A stretch of DNA of 64,000 nucleotides, from the NCBI GenBank assembly GCA_916700875.1, contig CAKAKS010000034.1, forward strand, positions 12,606,195 through 12,670,194. The letters run 5' to 3'. Positions 1 through 31,129 of the stretch are shown one piece after another. A program made the position numbers and the translations under genes. This DNA is from Sebastes aleutianus (Eukaryota > Chordata > Actinopteri > Perciformes > Sebastidae). The notes beneath the pieces were generated by a model. It was not told where the DNA came from and did not search any database. It saw nothing but the letters and a program-made list of their open reading frames with translations. Each line of letters begins with the position of its first letter. Position 1 is the first letter of the stretch.

Positions 1-294
1 GGCTTTGTTTATGCTTCATGAAATTATAATTATCATGTATTGTTATGTGTTAAGCTCAGGGGAAGGAAAACACTTTTAAAAATTAATATAGAAATGCATT
101 TTTAATAAACATTTCTAAATTTGAGCACCAGTCAATATAAACAAAAATAAATATTGTTCAACTCTAAGAATAATTCATAATTTCAAGTTCAAAGCACCAC
201 TTTGCCTCTGATTTCACATTATTTAGTCAGATTCAATATGTCTGACTTCTCTGGATTGCAACTGATCCTCTTTGTTTTGTCCCTTTTTTCCTAG

Positions 295-18529
<18,235 letters not shown>

Positions 18530-21330
18530 TCAGTGACGGGGGAGGAGCAGAGCTCCATGGACACAACTACTGTCACCTTCCATCGGCTCATTTGGACTCA
18601 CCGTGACGCCCCCAACCCATCCGTCTGTCCATTCATCCATCCCTCCAAGCCTTTTTCTTCACGGGGACACTTGGGATTTTCTTCCCTAGCACAATGTTGA
18701 ATACTGTTCTTACCTCAGTCTTCGGGTGGAACTGAGGAGTAGACAGGGGGAGAAGGACAACCTCAGAGGGAGCAAATAAATGGTGTCTTTTTTTCATGTT
18801 TTTGTCTCTTTGTTTATCTCTGTTCAACTTCTCCTCCGAGGTCGCCAATTGGCCCACGCACCTGGAGATTCTTCATTCTCATTTGCCAAAATGTCCTTTA
18901 CTGTTGTCTCTCGCCCATCGGGGCCAGTATTCAAAACCGACGAACATAACTGAAAAAAAAAAGACAAACACCTAATGAAGAAACAGACTATAAAAAATTC
19001 TTAAAAATGTATAAAGAAGGGAAAAAGAATCTAAATACATCATTATATATACATAAATCTAATAAATGTGCAACGCTGTATCCACTTCCGAGTGACAAGT
19101 ACAAAAAGAAAGGGATCGAGGAGTGTGAAGGGCGAAAGACGGCGGCGCTGGGAGAGCCACAGGAAGTGCTGCGACAGCGACGCCTCCTCTATGCAGAGAG
19201 TCGCGGGGGATAAAAGCAACTTATTCTGATGTACACTGGATATTTCGTCATCTCGCTCAACCTCTAGACTCTCCTCTGTATCTTACAGACTTTCATATCG
19301 TTACCAACAGTGTGTGTGCGTGTGTGTTAATTTCTATTTTTCTTGCCATTCCTCTCTTTGTTATTCGTTGGGTTTTTTGCTCTGTCTGTATTATCAGAAA
19401 ATCTCTTATTTTTCTATTGTTGTGAAAGTGGATGATATTTGATTTGTTGAAAAAAATACGTTTTGTGGCTTTTATCTAACAAACTCCAATTAATTTCTCC
19501 TTATGAAAAGGGCTGGAATCTAAAAAAGGAGGGCAAGGATATAAAAGGCATATATCATTTAGTACTCACTCACATGGCAACATCCGATTTCTTCACTCTG
19601 AAATCAAGTGCGTATGAACCACACATGTTTATTGTTTACCCGTGGGTTTCATTTATCGACCTGTCTGATGTGAACTGCCTCCCTCACCCCTCTTAATGTC
19701 ATACGCTTCCACGGTTTGGCTTTGAGTGTGACTGTACAAATGCTGATGAGTATCAGTGTTAAATACACTTTTAGTCAAGCCAGATTTGGTGGCGTTTCCA
19801 AATCACTACGGCGATCACATGCACATGAGTAGAAAACCCTATTTTATGTGTATTCATATATGCAGGATAATAGAAATACGGACCTTTAAAGGCATACATT
19901 TCAAACATACATTTCAGGTTTTGCTGACAGTTGTCTGTATGAGAAAGTTGCCTGTGTTGATATTTATTTATTGAGGTGCGAGAGGCGGTTGTGTTTGGTG
20001 TCAGAAACATTCACCCTTCATTATTATCTTTCCATATTTGCAGCAAATGCGGTGTATCTCTCTGTCTACCAGGCTTTTAACCTTTATTTGTATATAAGTA
20101 AATAGTTTGACAATCTTAAGACCAACTGGAAAGTAAATGTCGAGGTTGCTCAAGCAACAAGAAGAGGAGAGAGGCCATATTTTTTCTGACGCCAAAGAGT
20201 TGCTTTAGCTTTTCCATTGCATTATCATTTGGCTCCACCAGACAGTATACGGTAATATGTGTCAGAACCCAGGATCAGGTCCATTTAGGAATGTTATCAT
20301 GTTCATCATTAAGAAATAGAGCAAGTTGCAATGGAACTCAGCCATTTATAGTAGTATTGTTTCACAATATGTCATAATAATGTAACATCTGGACTAATGT
20401 TTAATGTTTGAAGTGGCCTAACTGTTGGTTGATACGGCTGTTTTCCTTTAAAACAAAAAACCTGAACCATTCCACTACAGCTCAGACACAATATTTACGG
20501 TATTCATCTGTGTGTGTGTGTGTGTGTGTGTGTGAGAATGTGTGTGTCAGGCTCATGTCAATTTTGGTTGTTTAATAATTGATGTCATAGTCTCCACCAG
20601 TCAGCTGTCCGCGTCCAGTCGAGTGTCTGTCACACTAACTAAAGCCACCAATGACGATAAAAAGATAACAATAGGATACTGAGCGTTAGAGGATGACCTC
20701 TAAATTCTGGTTTAATTCTAACTGGCGCATGTTTGGTCTTTGCACACATGCTTCCACTCTCCTTCACTTCAAGTTCTTTGCCTTCCTCTCTTCCTCCAGC
20801 GAGTCCTCTCTTGGTTCCACAGCGACAGATATGGCCTTCTCCGTGTTTAGTCAGCATCGTAGTGTGGATGTTGGTATAGGTAGCTCCGTCTTTAAAACCC
20901 CCAAAAGTGAAGAAGAGGAAAAAACAACTTCAGGAAAAATAGCTAGAGGTCAACCCCGGAAACAATGTTCAGTGTCTCTCCCTCCGACCCAACTGTTATT
21001 TGTGTGTTTTTTCTTTTTGTCAATGTTATACTTTTTTCCATCTTTGAGTGATTTCTTTCTTTTCCATACACTACAGTATGCAGTATTCTCACCCCGATAC
21101 AATCCACACGCTCGAGCAACAAGAGGGAGTCCTGTCTATCTGCCATATGCCATCTTCTGTCCTGGATTCAACAGTTATCAGTGGGTTGCAGTATTTTTCT
21201 CATTGTAGCCAATTTTCTTGTACAGTTTTATGCAACTTTCACATGGATGTTTATGACTTTATCTGCTGCCACAAAAATTTAGAAATTCTGTAGGTAGAGA
21301 TTACTGTGCAATGGAAAATAAAAGTGGAAA
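18530..21330 (+). other. stxbp5: Probable stxbp5 3' UTR
   Basis: No exon or repeat boundary interrupts the sequence after the stop. Candidate poly(A) signals AATAAA are at 18775-18780, 19061-19066 and 21317-21322. The last is followed by a T/G-rich element (TTTTTTTTGTTTGTCT), which favours cleavage near 21340. A (TG)n tract at 20509-20534 lies within. The length is inferred; only transcript data would fix it. Confidence 0.5.
20509..20534. repeat. (TG)n microsatellite
   Basis: Thirteen TG units lie in the putative 3' UTR. Confidence 0.95.
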
Positions 21331-21530
21331 ATGTATTTTTTTTGTTTGTCTATAAGCATCTTTAAAAGAAAAAATCTTATATGGAGTTCAAAATATAAAT
21401 ATTTTTACTTTATAGTATTTCTGCATTGTGAATATAAAGGATAGAGTACTGCCATGTGTGATGGTGTACATAGTGTAGGAACGCATGTCCATACTAAGAC
21501 AAATACTGTTCGTGAAGAAGAGGGGTTGTC

Positions 21531-21659
21531 TAGAAGGTAACCCACAAATTGTGAAATCCTGCAAAAACTTGCAGCCTGACGACCTATCCTAACCTTTCAA
21601 GGTCAATGCCTAACCTTAACCATCTTGCGAGAGTTTCCCAACTCGTGGGTTACCTTCTA
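21531..21659. mobile_element. Small palindromic MITE (TAGAAGGTAACCCAC ends)
   Basis: TAGAAGGTAACCCACAAATTG at the left and the reverse complement of CAACTCGTGGGTTACCTTCTA at the right form inverted ends of about 21 bp. TA flanks on both sides are compatible with a Tc1/mariner-type target. One end of the same family occurs alone at 25508-25530. Confidence 0.6.
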
Positions 21660-23286
21660 CTGTAGACACGACCCAGATGAGGCTGTGAATGGGAAAAATT
21701 GGTTCAAAGTGTTGCCATATTTACATGTGTACACTAGATGGCAGCAAACACACATGGTTGTGACTTCATGCATTTAGACTGAACAGGGGAAAGATGAAGA
21801 GTGGTCAACAAAAAAACAGTGCAATCTTACCAGCCTATGAGTTATCATGAGGTGATCTAACCAGGTAAACATTGACTAGAATAAATTTATAGATAACTTA
21901 GAAATTGGTTAGTATAATTCAACTGTAAAGCAAGACGCAGATCCGTTCAATGTTTCAGTTTGATGTCTAATATAATGCATTTTCGAATAGTCGCTGCTTT
22001 GTCATCTTATGGTCTGTTGTGTTCTTATGCTGTATTGCTCCTTTTCTTAGAGCAACACAATCCTGTATCGATCACACTAAGTGATATCCGAATGTGCTCT
22101 CTGGTTTCTTTGAGGTCGTGACACAGGTGACGACGTGGTCAGTGGAGCTCTTGAAGGTCACCTTTTCTCAGTTTTTTTTTACTCTTGGCTGAAGCTTTAT
22201 TTGTACTTGAATTACAGGCAATGGCAAAGTACCTCTAAGTGACCCTGATTGTGATTTTTGGTAAATGTTGTGTCTTCCACAAGAAACATAGTAATTATCT
22301 TAAACTGGGAGTCTTTCTCTTGAATTTTTTTCCACTTAACCGCCTTACAATACACCACTGCTATTAGGAAAAGACCTCTTGAATCAGAGATACAGTTGTC
22401 CCAATCTCAGTCTAGCTGAGGTCAGTAAGTTCACCCAGTAGTGTATTCACAGTCGATCAATTACTGCAGCGGCTTCCAGCTTGGCTGACGATTTCCTGTC
22501 AGAAGAAAGATTTACACGCTGTAACCCGTACATTGTCATTTAATGCTTCCTGACGTCATGTGTCACCACGCTTGGTGACTCATGTCTTGCACAATAACTA
22601 GGATTCTAAGGCTCTCCTAATGAATGAATAAGTTATAAACCGAAACAGAGCACAACTAAACCTGATTGCAAATTAAACTATTGATTGCTGGCTGGAGGGA
22701 TAAAGCAGACCATAATTGAATGTCTTCTCTGTATAGCTGTTTTATGATCAGTCTAATAAAAAACGTTTAATGCAGTTTGCATAAATTGATAGTCCCTAGG
22801 GGCTATACTGTTTTTAACCAAGTCTGTAGAATTGTCTGCTAATCTGATTTAAGAACAAATTGGGAAAAAAAATCTGAGTTGTGCTTTCCTGTAATGCCAA
22901 CAAATTAACAAGCAGCAGAGTTCTTCCTCCTTTTCTAAGTTATTTTAACTTGCAGTTTGCTTAGGAGATTTATATGCAATATGTAAAATCAACAACAAAT
23001 AATAGAAAAGGAAAAATACATTCACAAAAAAAGCATGCGAGGACTTAGAGGAAATGGTTTTGACTCCCCTCGTCCTACCCGTCTAGCGTCTGTTCCCATA
23101 TATAATGAATAGGGGTTATGACCCTCATCTCTTCTTTACGTAAACAAAACTATCAAACAAAGTGGTGTGTCATAATTTTATTATGAGGAATCGCATGTTT
23201 TTCATCAAAGACATGCTTCTGTGCCGGTGAGAGGTTGAAGGGTAAGTTAAGGGGAGATTGAGAGGCAGAGACACACAGAGAGAGAG

Positions 23287-23353
<67 letters not shown>

Positions 23354-24430
23354 TTGGGAAGGTGATGAAAAAAAAAAACACATGTTGATTTGTTCAATTT
23401 GACTGAAGCCACGAAGAGAAGGTTGCCGGGGAGAAATGTTTGTTGATGCATACTGTTTGAACTACTGACCTTGTTAGCACATGCACAAACACACACACAG
23501 ATGTAGGGTTTAGGCGATCCAGCGAATGACACGTCGGTGTGACTGTTGCCGTGGTGACTGGGAAACATGAATGACCTGAGCCACGTCTGCACAGCAGGAA
23601 TCAGCATGACACCTGAGGGAGACATTCGTTTTTAGCTTGATTTAAACCATCCCTGCAGTCAGAAACATACAATGTTTGATGTGTTTTTTCTTTCTCACTG
23701 TGTAATATTTAAGAAGAAAAACCATAAACTGAGCAATGGCGGGTTTTGTTTTAATAATGTTTATTCATTTTATGATACAAAACCTGTCACACCTGATGTT
23801 TATTGTTAGAGACGGCTGAATCTGCCATCTAAATGCTGTTTCTTGGGGGAAAAGACCAAAAGTAATTTGATGTCATCAGTCATTTTTGTTAAGGAAGGTG
23901 TTTTTCCACTTGATAGATCTCATATCAGCTGTTCAATTTCAAGCTTGGATATCCTGTGTTATTTGGAATTAGATGTTTTTCTTTCTATTCACATTGATAT
24001 GCTGAGTCGAGCCTATAGATAAATAGCAAAAAGTACTAGTTTACAGTAGATTTACTTTTATTTAGTAGGCTAGATTTAATGTATGGGTATGTATTTCACT
24101 TTGAAATATATTATGTTCAGATCCCTTTGAATTTACCCCACCCACTAAATGCAATATAAGACTTTTTACAGCACATTTAACCACAGGGTATGTCTAATAA
24201 CTGGAGAACAGGCTAGTTAGGAGGCATTATGGAAGAATAATACCACAGACCTGTTTTTATGGCAGACATTTTGATATAGCAGGAAAAAAACACAAGATTA
24301 ATAATGTTAATTATGTCTGCATTCTATCAAGTTTGAGCCAAATTTATGTGCTCTGCTATTGTGCATGATTGCTAACTAGAGCGGCTTCCAAGTGGTTTAA
24401 CGGAACTGAGACATCATGAACCATAGTTCA
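21660..24430. other. Intergenic, no gene seen
   Basis: Apart from the (GA)n tract this stretch shows no coding frame with family resemblance, no inverted ends and no RNA gene. Confidence 0.5.
23276..23348. repeat. (GA)n microsatellite
   Basis: Near-perfect AG repeat of 73 bp with one C interruption. It gives the spurious Ser/Leu frames on the minus strand. Confidence 0.97.
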
Positions 24431-24432
24431 AG

Positions 24433-25495
24433 ATGAGGAGCACCTTCAGCCACAGACTCATCCCCCCTCGGCACAACACAAAGCGCCTGGGTCAGTCCTT
24501 CATGCTGGTAGCCATCAGGCTCCACAACCAAGACTGACCCTCATATGAAGACTAGGAGGACTTTAAGAACTTTAAACATGCACTATCTGCCTTTAAACAT
24601 GCACTATCTACCTTTTGACATGCACTATCTACCTTTAAATATGCACTATCTACCTTTAAACATGCATTATCTACCTTTTGACATGCATTATCTACCTTTA
24701 AATATGCATTATCTACCTTTAAACATGCATTATCTACCTTTAAACATGCACTATCTACCTTTTGACATGCATTATCTACCTTTAAATATGCACTATCTAC
24801 CTTTAAACATGCATTATCTACCTTTAAACATGCATTATCTACCTTTAAACATGCACTATCTACCTTTTGACATGCACTATCTACCTTTAAATATGCACTA
24901 TCTACCTTTAAACATGCATTATCTACCTTTTGACATGCATTATCTACCTTTAAACATGCACTATCTACCTTTAAACATGCATTATCTACCTTTAAACATG
25001 CATTATCTACCTTTAAACATGCACTATCTACCTTTTGACATGCACTATCTACCTTTAAATATGCACTATCTACCTTTAAACATGCATTATCTACCTTTTG
25101 ACATGCATTATCTACCTTTAAACATGCATTATCTACCTTTAAACATGCACTATCTACCTTTAAACATGCACTATCTACCTTTTAACATGCACTATCTGCA
25201 ACCATCTTGGACTCTAACCACTGGCACTTACTTTACACTATACATCCTATATACCACTTTACAGACAGCACATATGTACATATTACATTTATTTATTGTA
25301 CATACTACATGTATTTATTGACGTACTGTACACACTATGTTCACCCATTCACTCTGTATCTTTTATATCTCTATTATTGTTTTTTATAATTTTTGTATAC
25401 CTGTACCTCTCCTGTGTTTCACTCTGTTTGCTGATGTTGCTGCTTTGACACCTGAATTTCCCTCCGGGGATTAATAAAGGTTCATCCTATCATAT
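24433..25495 (+). mobile_element. LINE 3' end with internal minisatellite
   Basis: The frame ending at 24538 reads RSTFSHRLIPPRHNTKRLGQ then SFMLVAIRLHNQD-stop, which looks like the C-terminus of a non-LTR retrotransposon ORF2 (…AIRLHN). The 3' end is TTTCCCTCCGGGGATTAATA AAGG, a typical fish LINE tail. The 21-bp tandem array sits in the 3' UTR between these two parts. Element class is not resolved. Confidence 0.6.
24578..25198 (+). repeat. 21-bp minisatellite, about 30 copies, with higher-order structure
   Basis: The unit is CATGCACTATCTACCTTTAAA with variants CACT/CATT and TTTAAAC, TTTAAAT or TTTTGAC. Because 21 is a multiple of three and the unit lacks stops, it opens a frame of MHYLPLN/MHYLPFD repeats. 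Order of variants repeats every 8 units (168 bp) at about 24862 and 25030. Confidence 0.95.
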
Positions 25496-25507
25496 TAGGG
25501 TGGTGTC

Positions 25508-25530
25508 TAGAAGGTAACCCACAAGTTGTA
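25508..25530 (+). repeat. Single end of the TAGAAGGTAACCCAC MITE
   Basis: TAGAAGGTAACCCACAAGTTG matches the end of the element at 21531. No second end was found nearby. Confidence 0.6.
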
Positions 25531-26491
25531 AGTTAGACAGACAAACTTAAAGCCAGAAGTTGAATTGACTGAGATGCCAGAGATCTTCACAACAACAAGG
25601 TATATTGCTGTTCTGTGAATGCTTGTCTTATTCTACTGAACTTCTGCATGTAATGTCACCTTATTTGTGTGTGTTGGCTGCTAATTTCTGCTTTAATGCT
25701 GCTGCTATCTTCCTGTGTGCAGTATTTTTACTGTCATTTCTTGTCATTGCTGAACTCTTTTGTTGCAGATTGGCATGCACAGTGTGGTGCTGTCCTGGTG
25801 CTGCATACTGATAGAATATGAATAATGTTACTAGCTTGAGTAATGAGTGCTATGAGCTGAATTATTTTAGCAACATATTTCCCCTGCTGCTGTCTCCTGT
25901 TGGGCTCCTCTGAAGTTCTAGTGGAGGGTAATACTGTATATTGGCTTTATAGGGATGTAAACATGACTGCACAACACAGAGCATTCACATAATCACTTCC
26001 CCGGAATAGCGGCTTCATGGGAAAACTCGACACATTGACATTTTCTTCAAGCATTTCTTATTCAGTTTCAGCTTTAGAGAATATTTCATTCAAAAGGCTT
26101 TACTGTATGTGTCAACTTGCTTTGCTATTTATATCATAATTGCATCTATCTGCCAAGCTCCTGTTTTACTGTTTTGCAGTGCTGCTACACTCTGCCAACC
26201 TTCATCTGATCATAAATAGAATATTGCCTGCTCCCATTTTTTTTTTTTTTTAATGTGTAATTTAATAATTATACCGGCTGCATGAAGTGTCTTAGCCTGC
26301 TGCACTTCAAGTGGATTTCTGTTTTTAGTTTAATCCATTCTCATTTCAATAGATGGGCACAGTAGTCTCCCCACATTGGTTTGTTTTTGAGGTTCACGGT
26401 GTGCTAGATGAGATCACTTTCAAATGGTTCAATTGAAATTATAATTGTAAGCGTACAGTAAACAAGAGGACATTCATATGTGACTAAACAC
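25531..26491. other. Intergenic, no gene seen
   Basis: Non-repetitive, AT-rich. The block near 26090-26360 (AATTTAATAATTATACCGGC, CTGCACTTCAAGTGGATTTC) has the look of non-coding conserved sequence but this cannot be shown from one genome. Confidence 0.4.
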
Positions 26492-26829
26492 TAAGGCTGC
26501 AACAAACTATTATTTTCATTGTAGATTAATCTGCTGATTATTTTCTTGATTAATCGGTTAGTTGTTTGGTTTATTAAATGGGGGAAAAATGTCGATCAGT
26601 GTTTCCCAAAGCCCAAGATGACATCCTTAAATGTCTTGTTTTGTCCACAACTCAAAGATATTAACTTTACTGTCATAGAGGAGTAAAGAAACCAGAAAAT
26701 ATTCACATTTAAGGCTGAAATCTGATTTTTTTTTTTCTTAAATTTTACTCTAACCGATTATTAAAATAGTTGGCGATTAATTTAATAGTTGACAACTAAT
26801 CGATTATTCAATTAATCATTGCAGCTCTA
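26492..26829. mobile_element. hAT-type MITE, TAGGGCTGCAAC family, copy 2
   Basis: The left end TAAGGCTGCAACAAACTATT and the right end ATTAATCATTGCAGCTCTA are inverted. A perfect 8-bp target duplication CTAAACAC is at 26484-26491 and 26830-26837. The interior (AAGATGACATCCTTAAATGTC, TTGTTTTGTCCACAACTCAA) matches the copies at 12107 and 58009. Confidence 0.88.
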
Positions 26830-26837
26830 CTAAACAC

Positions 26838-28130
26838 CCACCCAATTGTGGATTTGCAGACGTGCCGTGACTATTCATGTCAGCAGTTTCTCCTTAATAA
26901 GATACTGTAGGGAGGATCAAGTTTGGAAACATAATGAGTATCTTAACTTACTGTGACTGTGCTTCTTTAGACTGAGGCCAAAAGGATGACTTCATGTTGA
27001 CTGTGTTTCTACAAGCAAATACACAATTAAATGGTGCCTCTGGATATTGTTTCATCTCTAGTTCTGTTAAAGGAACATGCCGCGTATTCTTCTGTCTGAT
27101 GTGAACCAGTTCGCCGCTGAAAAGGCACCTCTCGCCTTCCATAATACAGTGGCAGAACTTGAGCGGTTAGTCAAGGCTCATTTAAATACATATGTTTCTG
27201 TTTGCTTTAACTGTACCCAGTTAACATCCAACCCGCCCCGCACTTAACAGAGACATGTGCTAAAAGGATCATTTGCTCCAATCTGTCAAGCTGAGAAACA
27301 TCTGTGTTGTGGAAATGAGTGGAAGATCGTGTCTGTGTGCTGGTTTCCTCTCGCTTCCTCTGTGTGTGTGGAAAGGGAGAGAATAAGGGGTGTCTATAAC
27401 AGACATGGGTGTGGTTGGAACTCTGACCTTGTAATTTTAAAATGGCTTAGACTCGGTGCTTCTCTCCCTGGTGGAGTGAACAGAGTCTGAAAGCTCAGTG
27501 ATGGAGCCACGACCTGCTGCCCTCTGAGTGGTCGGTCTGAAGCTGTGATACCCGTCTTGTATGTGTGTATGTGTCGTCCACTTTCACTCACAAACCTATT
27601 GGACGGTTTTAAAAAAAAAAAGTATTTTAAAATAAAACGCAAATCAAATACATGTGCCCACGCTCAGCGGAGAGGGAAACGGGCACACGTGCAAAACGGC
27701 AACATCATGGAATGCAGACCAAAACAAAATGGCCGCCATCCAAACCCTCAGCCTGTGCAACCAATTTCAATTTGCTGTAATATGTGGTTTTGAAATACCA
27801 CAGCACTAATAAACACAAATTGAGGTCTTGTGTGTATAATTACAGCAGGCACTGAAGTGGAGTTGAATCAGTCTGGTTCTGTGAGCCATGACTAAGGGAT
27901 GGAAGACTTGTTGCTGCACAGAAGAGACGGTGGAAAACTGCTCATGTCTGTGTTGCTCGCTGTCATTTTATAGTCTACGGTCTATTTTAATGTACAGATA
28001 TTCCACATGTCTGTATTCTTTATCAAGTTACTCCTCATGATCATTATCATAATTTGTTTGAGACTTAATTCTCCTCGGAAATTAAGATCTGTATTATTAC
28101 AGTTCAATGTGGGTATATTTTGCCACTACA
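26838..28130. other. Intergenic, no gene seen
   Basis: No coding similarity, inverted ends or RNA genes noticed. Short frames in 27250-27800 lack any family resemblance. Confidence 0.45.
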
Positions 28131-28510
28131 TGAAGATGAGTGGTTTTGATGCATTCTCCGATTTCCGATGGCGAAATGAACCATCCCCGTCTCCCACAAA
28201 ATTACGTTCCCATACAACTAAACTGCAACTTCTCAATTACATTTCGAGGGAAATGTATTTTCTTCGGCTTCCGTTTTAAACACGTGGTTAACGTTGTAAA
28301 TTGAAACAAAACAAAACAAAAAAACGCAACCCCACTTAGTTAGGTTTAGGCAACGAAACTACTGGGTTAGGTTTAGTAAAAAAACATCATAGTTTGGCTT
28401 AAAATGACTGTTTCACACGGGACACAAACAGCGGTCTCTCGGAGGAAAGTCTGGTGTTTGTTACGGTCACTCGATACAATACGTCACCTGCTCTGCGCGT
28501 CGCTCGTTGT
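28130..28510. repeat. Probable dispersed fish repeat
   Basis: The GTTAGGTTTAGGCAACGAAAC / TGGGTTAGGTTTAGTAAAAA motif followed by ACACGGGACACAAACAGCGG and GTCACTCGATACAATACGTC is a pattern I recognise as interspersed in teleost genomes. Class and edges unknown. Confidence 0.4.
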
Positions 28511-28544
28511 TCTACATAATGTTGTCAAAAATATCGAAGTATGG

Positions 28545-28690
28545 TTTTAAATTAGCACCAGCCACCACCCAAAAAAATATGTAAGTGGCTGGTAGATTTG
28601 CTTTACTCACCAGCCAAAATAACAATGGTAATCTATGGAGTGGCAAGTAGATTTTGGAATCCACCAGCCACAGTGGCAGGTGGACAAAAA
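28545..28690. mobile_element. hAT-like end fragment related to the 31850-35447 element
   Basis: TTTTAAATTAGCACCAGCCACC and CCACCAGCCACAGTGGCAGGTGG echo the terminal TCTGAAATTAAC and subterminal CCTGCCACCGTGGCAGG of the hAT-like element at 31850. One end only; no target duplication seen. Confidence 0.45.
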
Positions 28691-28699
28691 AGTTAATTT

Positions 28700-30100
28700 T
28701 GTGTCGACACACACACCACTATTTATCTTTTTAATCAAAATCTAAGATTTTATGCCCTCAATGTTGCGTAAATTTTTCCCTGTGGTAGCTTGAAAATGAT
28801 ATTGAATATCAATATTTGTCAAGCTATTGTATCAAAGTTGGAAATTCCAGTATTGTGACAACATCAGTACGACGTCACTTGCTGCGGGTGTCCACGGACT
28901 TACAAACGTATTAGTGATGCGTCAAAGACAAACATAATCCATGACAAAATACGCTTCCTTCAAAATGTACTTTAGAATCTGTTCAGTTGTAAGGGGACAT
29001 ATTTTTTTAGGAGACAGGGTTGTGTACTCGTGAAGGAGAAAAGGCACTTTTTAAAAAAAGACATGCCTGCCATTTGGACCCATTTTGTGCAACGATTTGA
29101 TTTGTTGCCTGTAAAATCCTCCAACATTTAACTTGTCAAAATATTTAGTGCTGTTTAGGAAAGAGTGGCTTGGCTTCTCCAGCATGGAGAGGGAACATTT
29201 CAATATGCAAGGCATGCTGTGTTTTAGCATAAAAGGAATGAAACTTTAATGGCTGGTTTGAAAAGCAGCCTCAGAGCTGCTGCAGCGGCGGCTAGCACCA
29301 GATAATTTCACTGCATGAGCTGGTTCCATCATTAACCCCGTAACTGCATTCAGGAGAGTTTGCAAAGTTTCCTTTTGAATCGTCTGTATGTAATTAATTT
29401 TTACTGCTTCCTTTTAATTATTGCTTTAGTGGTGTGTTCTGATTTAATGTGGATTAACATGAAGACGAACACATTCTCCAAAGCGTATCTGCTCTTAAAG
29501 TTTTCTCTCTCTTAACTTTCAAAACCTGATGGGCACTCAGGTGAAACACACTCAGAGGTGCAATCTCAGCCACGCCGTAACATCTGGCAACCACTTTCAT
29601 GTGTCCTAGTTATCATAACAAATGTCTGCCATAATGCATATTTGATCATGCCAGAAGATCTAATCTAGTGGTTGCACCTCATCAATAATTAACAGTCTCA
29701 GCAAGGTATCTGTTTATATTCCCTGTATGGCAACAAGAGACTGTCTATATTACTGAGGTTAACATTTGGAAGGACGTTCTTTGTTGCCGCTCAGCAGCTG
29801 CTACTGTATTGTGCACCATTCTGTGTGAAGCCAAATGTCTTATCTACGAAGGTGTTTAGAGTAACAAACGTCCCAAGCTCCTTCTCAAATATTTGTTCAA
29901 TATTCCCATGAGAACCATAATCCAAAGGTGCAATAAAGGGCTCTTGTGGGAGTCATAAATACCCATGATCCTTATCTAGGCCACACAGATCCCATCTGAA
30001 GAGGAGAGAGGCTATCATTTCTCTTAGATTTAAACACACCGCTCTTCTGTCTCTACTGGAAATGTAATGTACCAACAGGGAACAATGTGGAGTTTAAGAG
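28700..30100. other. Intergenic, no gene seen
   Basis: The block around 29270-29470 is unique-looking and AT-rich with TAATTAATTTTTACTG and TTTTAATTATTGC homeobox-like cores. No gene or transposon end is visible. Confidence 0.4.
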
Positions 30101-30330
30101 TAGGGCTGTGTAATTAATCTAATTTAAATTTCAATGACAATTTTGTCTTCCAACGATTTATGAAAACAAGACAATCAACATAAAACGCTAAAACGATTCA
30201 CAAATGATACTCTTGTTTTGTCTTGTGTTATGAATCCAGCACACCAAAGTTTCCAAAGTTGATGAGTAATTGTGTTAAATAATCATGATCTCAATATTGA
30301 CCAAAATAATCGTGACTATGATTTTTTGCC
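30101..30330. mobile_element. MITE fragment, TAGGGCTGTGTAATTAAT type
   Basis: The left end TAGGGCTGTGTAATTAATCT and inner AAAATAATCGTGACTATGAT segments are typical of a fish hAT-like MITE. The right terminus is not recognisable, so it is probably truncated. Confidence 0.5.
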
Positions 30331-30414
30331 ATAAGCCAATAAGGCATTCACCTTGTGCGGACTACGGCTACTATCGCCATTAATGATGATTGAATCCTGG
30401 AACACATGTTGTGC

Positions 30415-30483
30415 CCTGAATAGGGGAATATTTGTAGTGAGACTCATGACACAATGCCTACTCTCTGGCAGTCTCATGAGAAT
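30415..30483 (+). repeat. 69-bp dispersed repeat, copy 1
   Basis: It matches 38761-38829 over 69 bases with three differences. At all three this copy has CA where the other has CG. Nothing outside the 69 bases matches. Confidence 0.85.
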
Positions 30484-31052
30484 CTTTAATTCACTTAAAC
30501 AATATTAACAGTGACATAAATTCTTATAATTTATAATGCTTTGCATTTATGTGCATTTTTCGTTTTCACACTAGATCAAATTAACAATATTATTTTCTTC
30601 TATTACTTAACATTTCTTTAGATAAACAAACAATAACAAATTCAGATCTGTCACTCTTTCTATCAAACAGGATAAATTCAATATAACAGATTAAATATTA
30701 CTGCAAACAAGTCTATAAAACAACATTAAATATCTAAGCAAAAATAATTAAACAAAAATATCCTATAAGACATAAATTACTCTAAATTTCCTCTGTCAAT
30801 TTCTTGTCTTAAACAATCACTTTATAATTAACACACAAATGCATCATCTTTACGTTTAAACACATAAGAAATCCAATGAAATGATTTCCCGTCCTTCACA
30901 TCATCCACCATGTCAAGCAGTGGCCTATACAGCAGGTACTTGAATAGTCACACACCAGTTGTACTCAAAAACCTGTATCATACATACATTAATCTCAACC
31001 ACAACCAATTAGCAGCAAGAGAGTTGTTAGTGTGTGTGTGTGTTGAATATGG

Positions 31053-31125
31053 TAGGGCTGGACGGGCCCGAATATTTGACTTTTCACTTGATTATTCACT
31101 CGTTGTGTAGGTAGTCGATTTACAA
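31053..31125. repeat. MITE end fragment (TAGGGCTGGACGGGCCCGAA)
   Basis: The TAGGGCTG start and ATTATTCACTCG / GTAGTCGATTTAC sequence resemble a hAT-like MITE terminus. No partner end found. Confidence 0.35.
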
Positions 31126-31129
31126 AAAC

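Noticed and set aside
24578..25198. CRISPR-like array
   Set aside because: Units are contiguous 21-mers with no spacers, in a vertebrate genome.
24545..25321. A 258-residue MHYLPLN-repeat protein as a gene
   Set aside because: The frame is open only because a stop-free 21-bp unit is repeated; it lies in a LINE 3' region.
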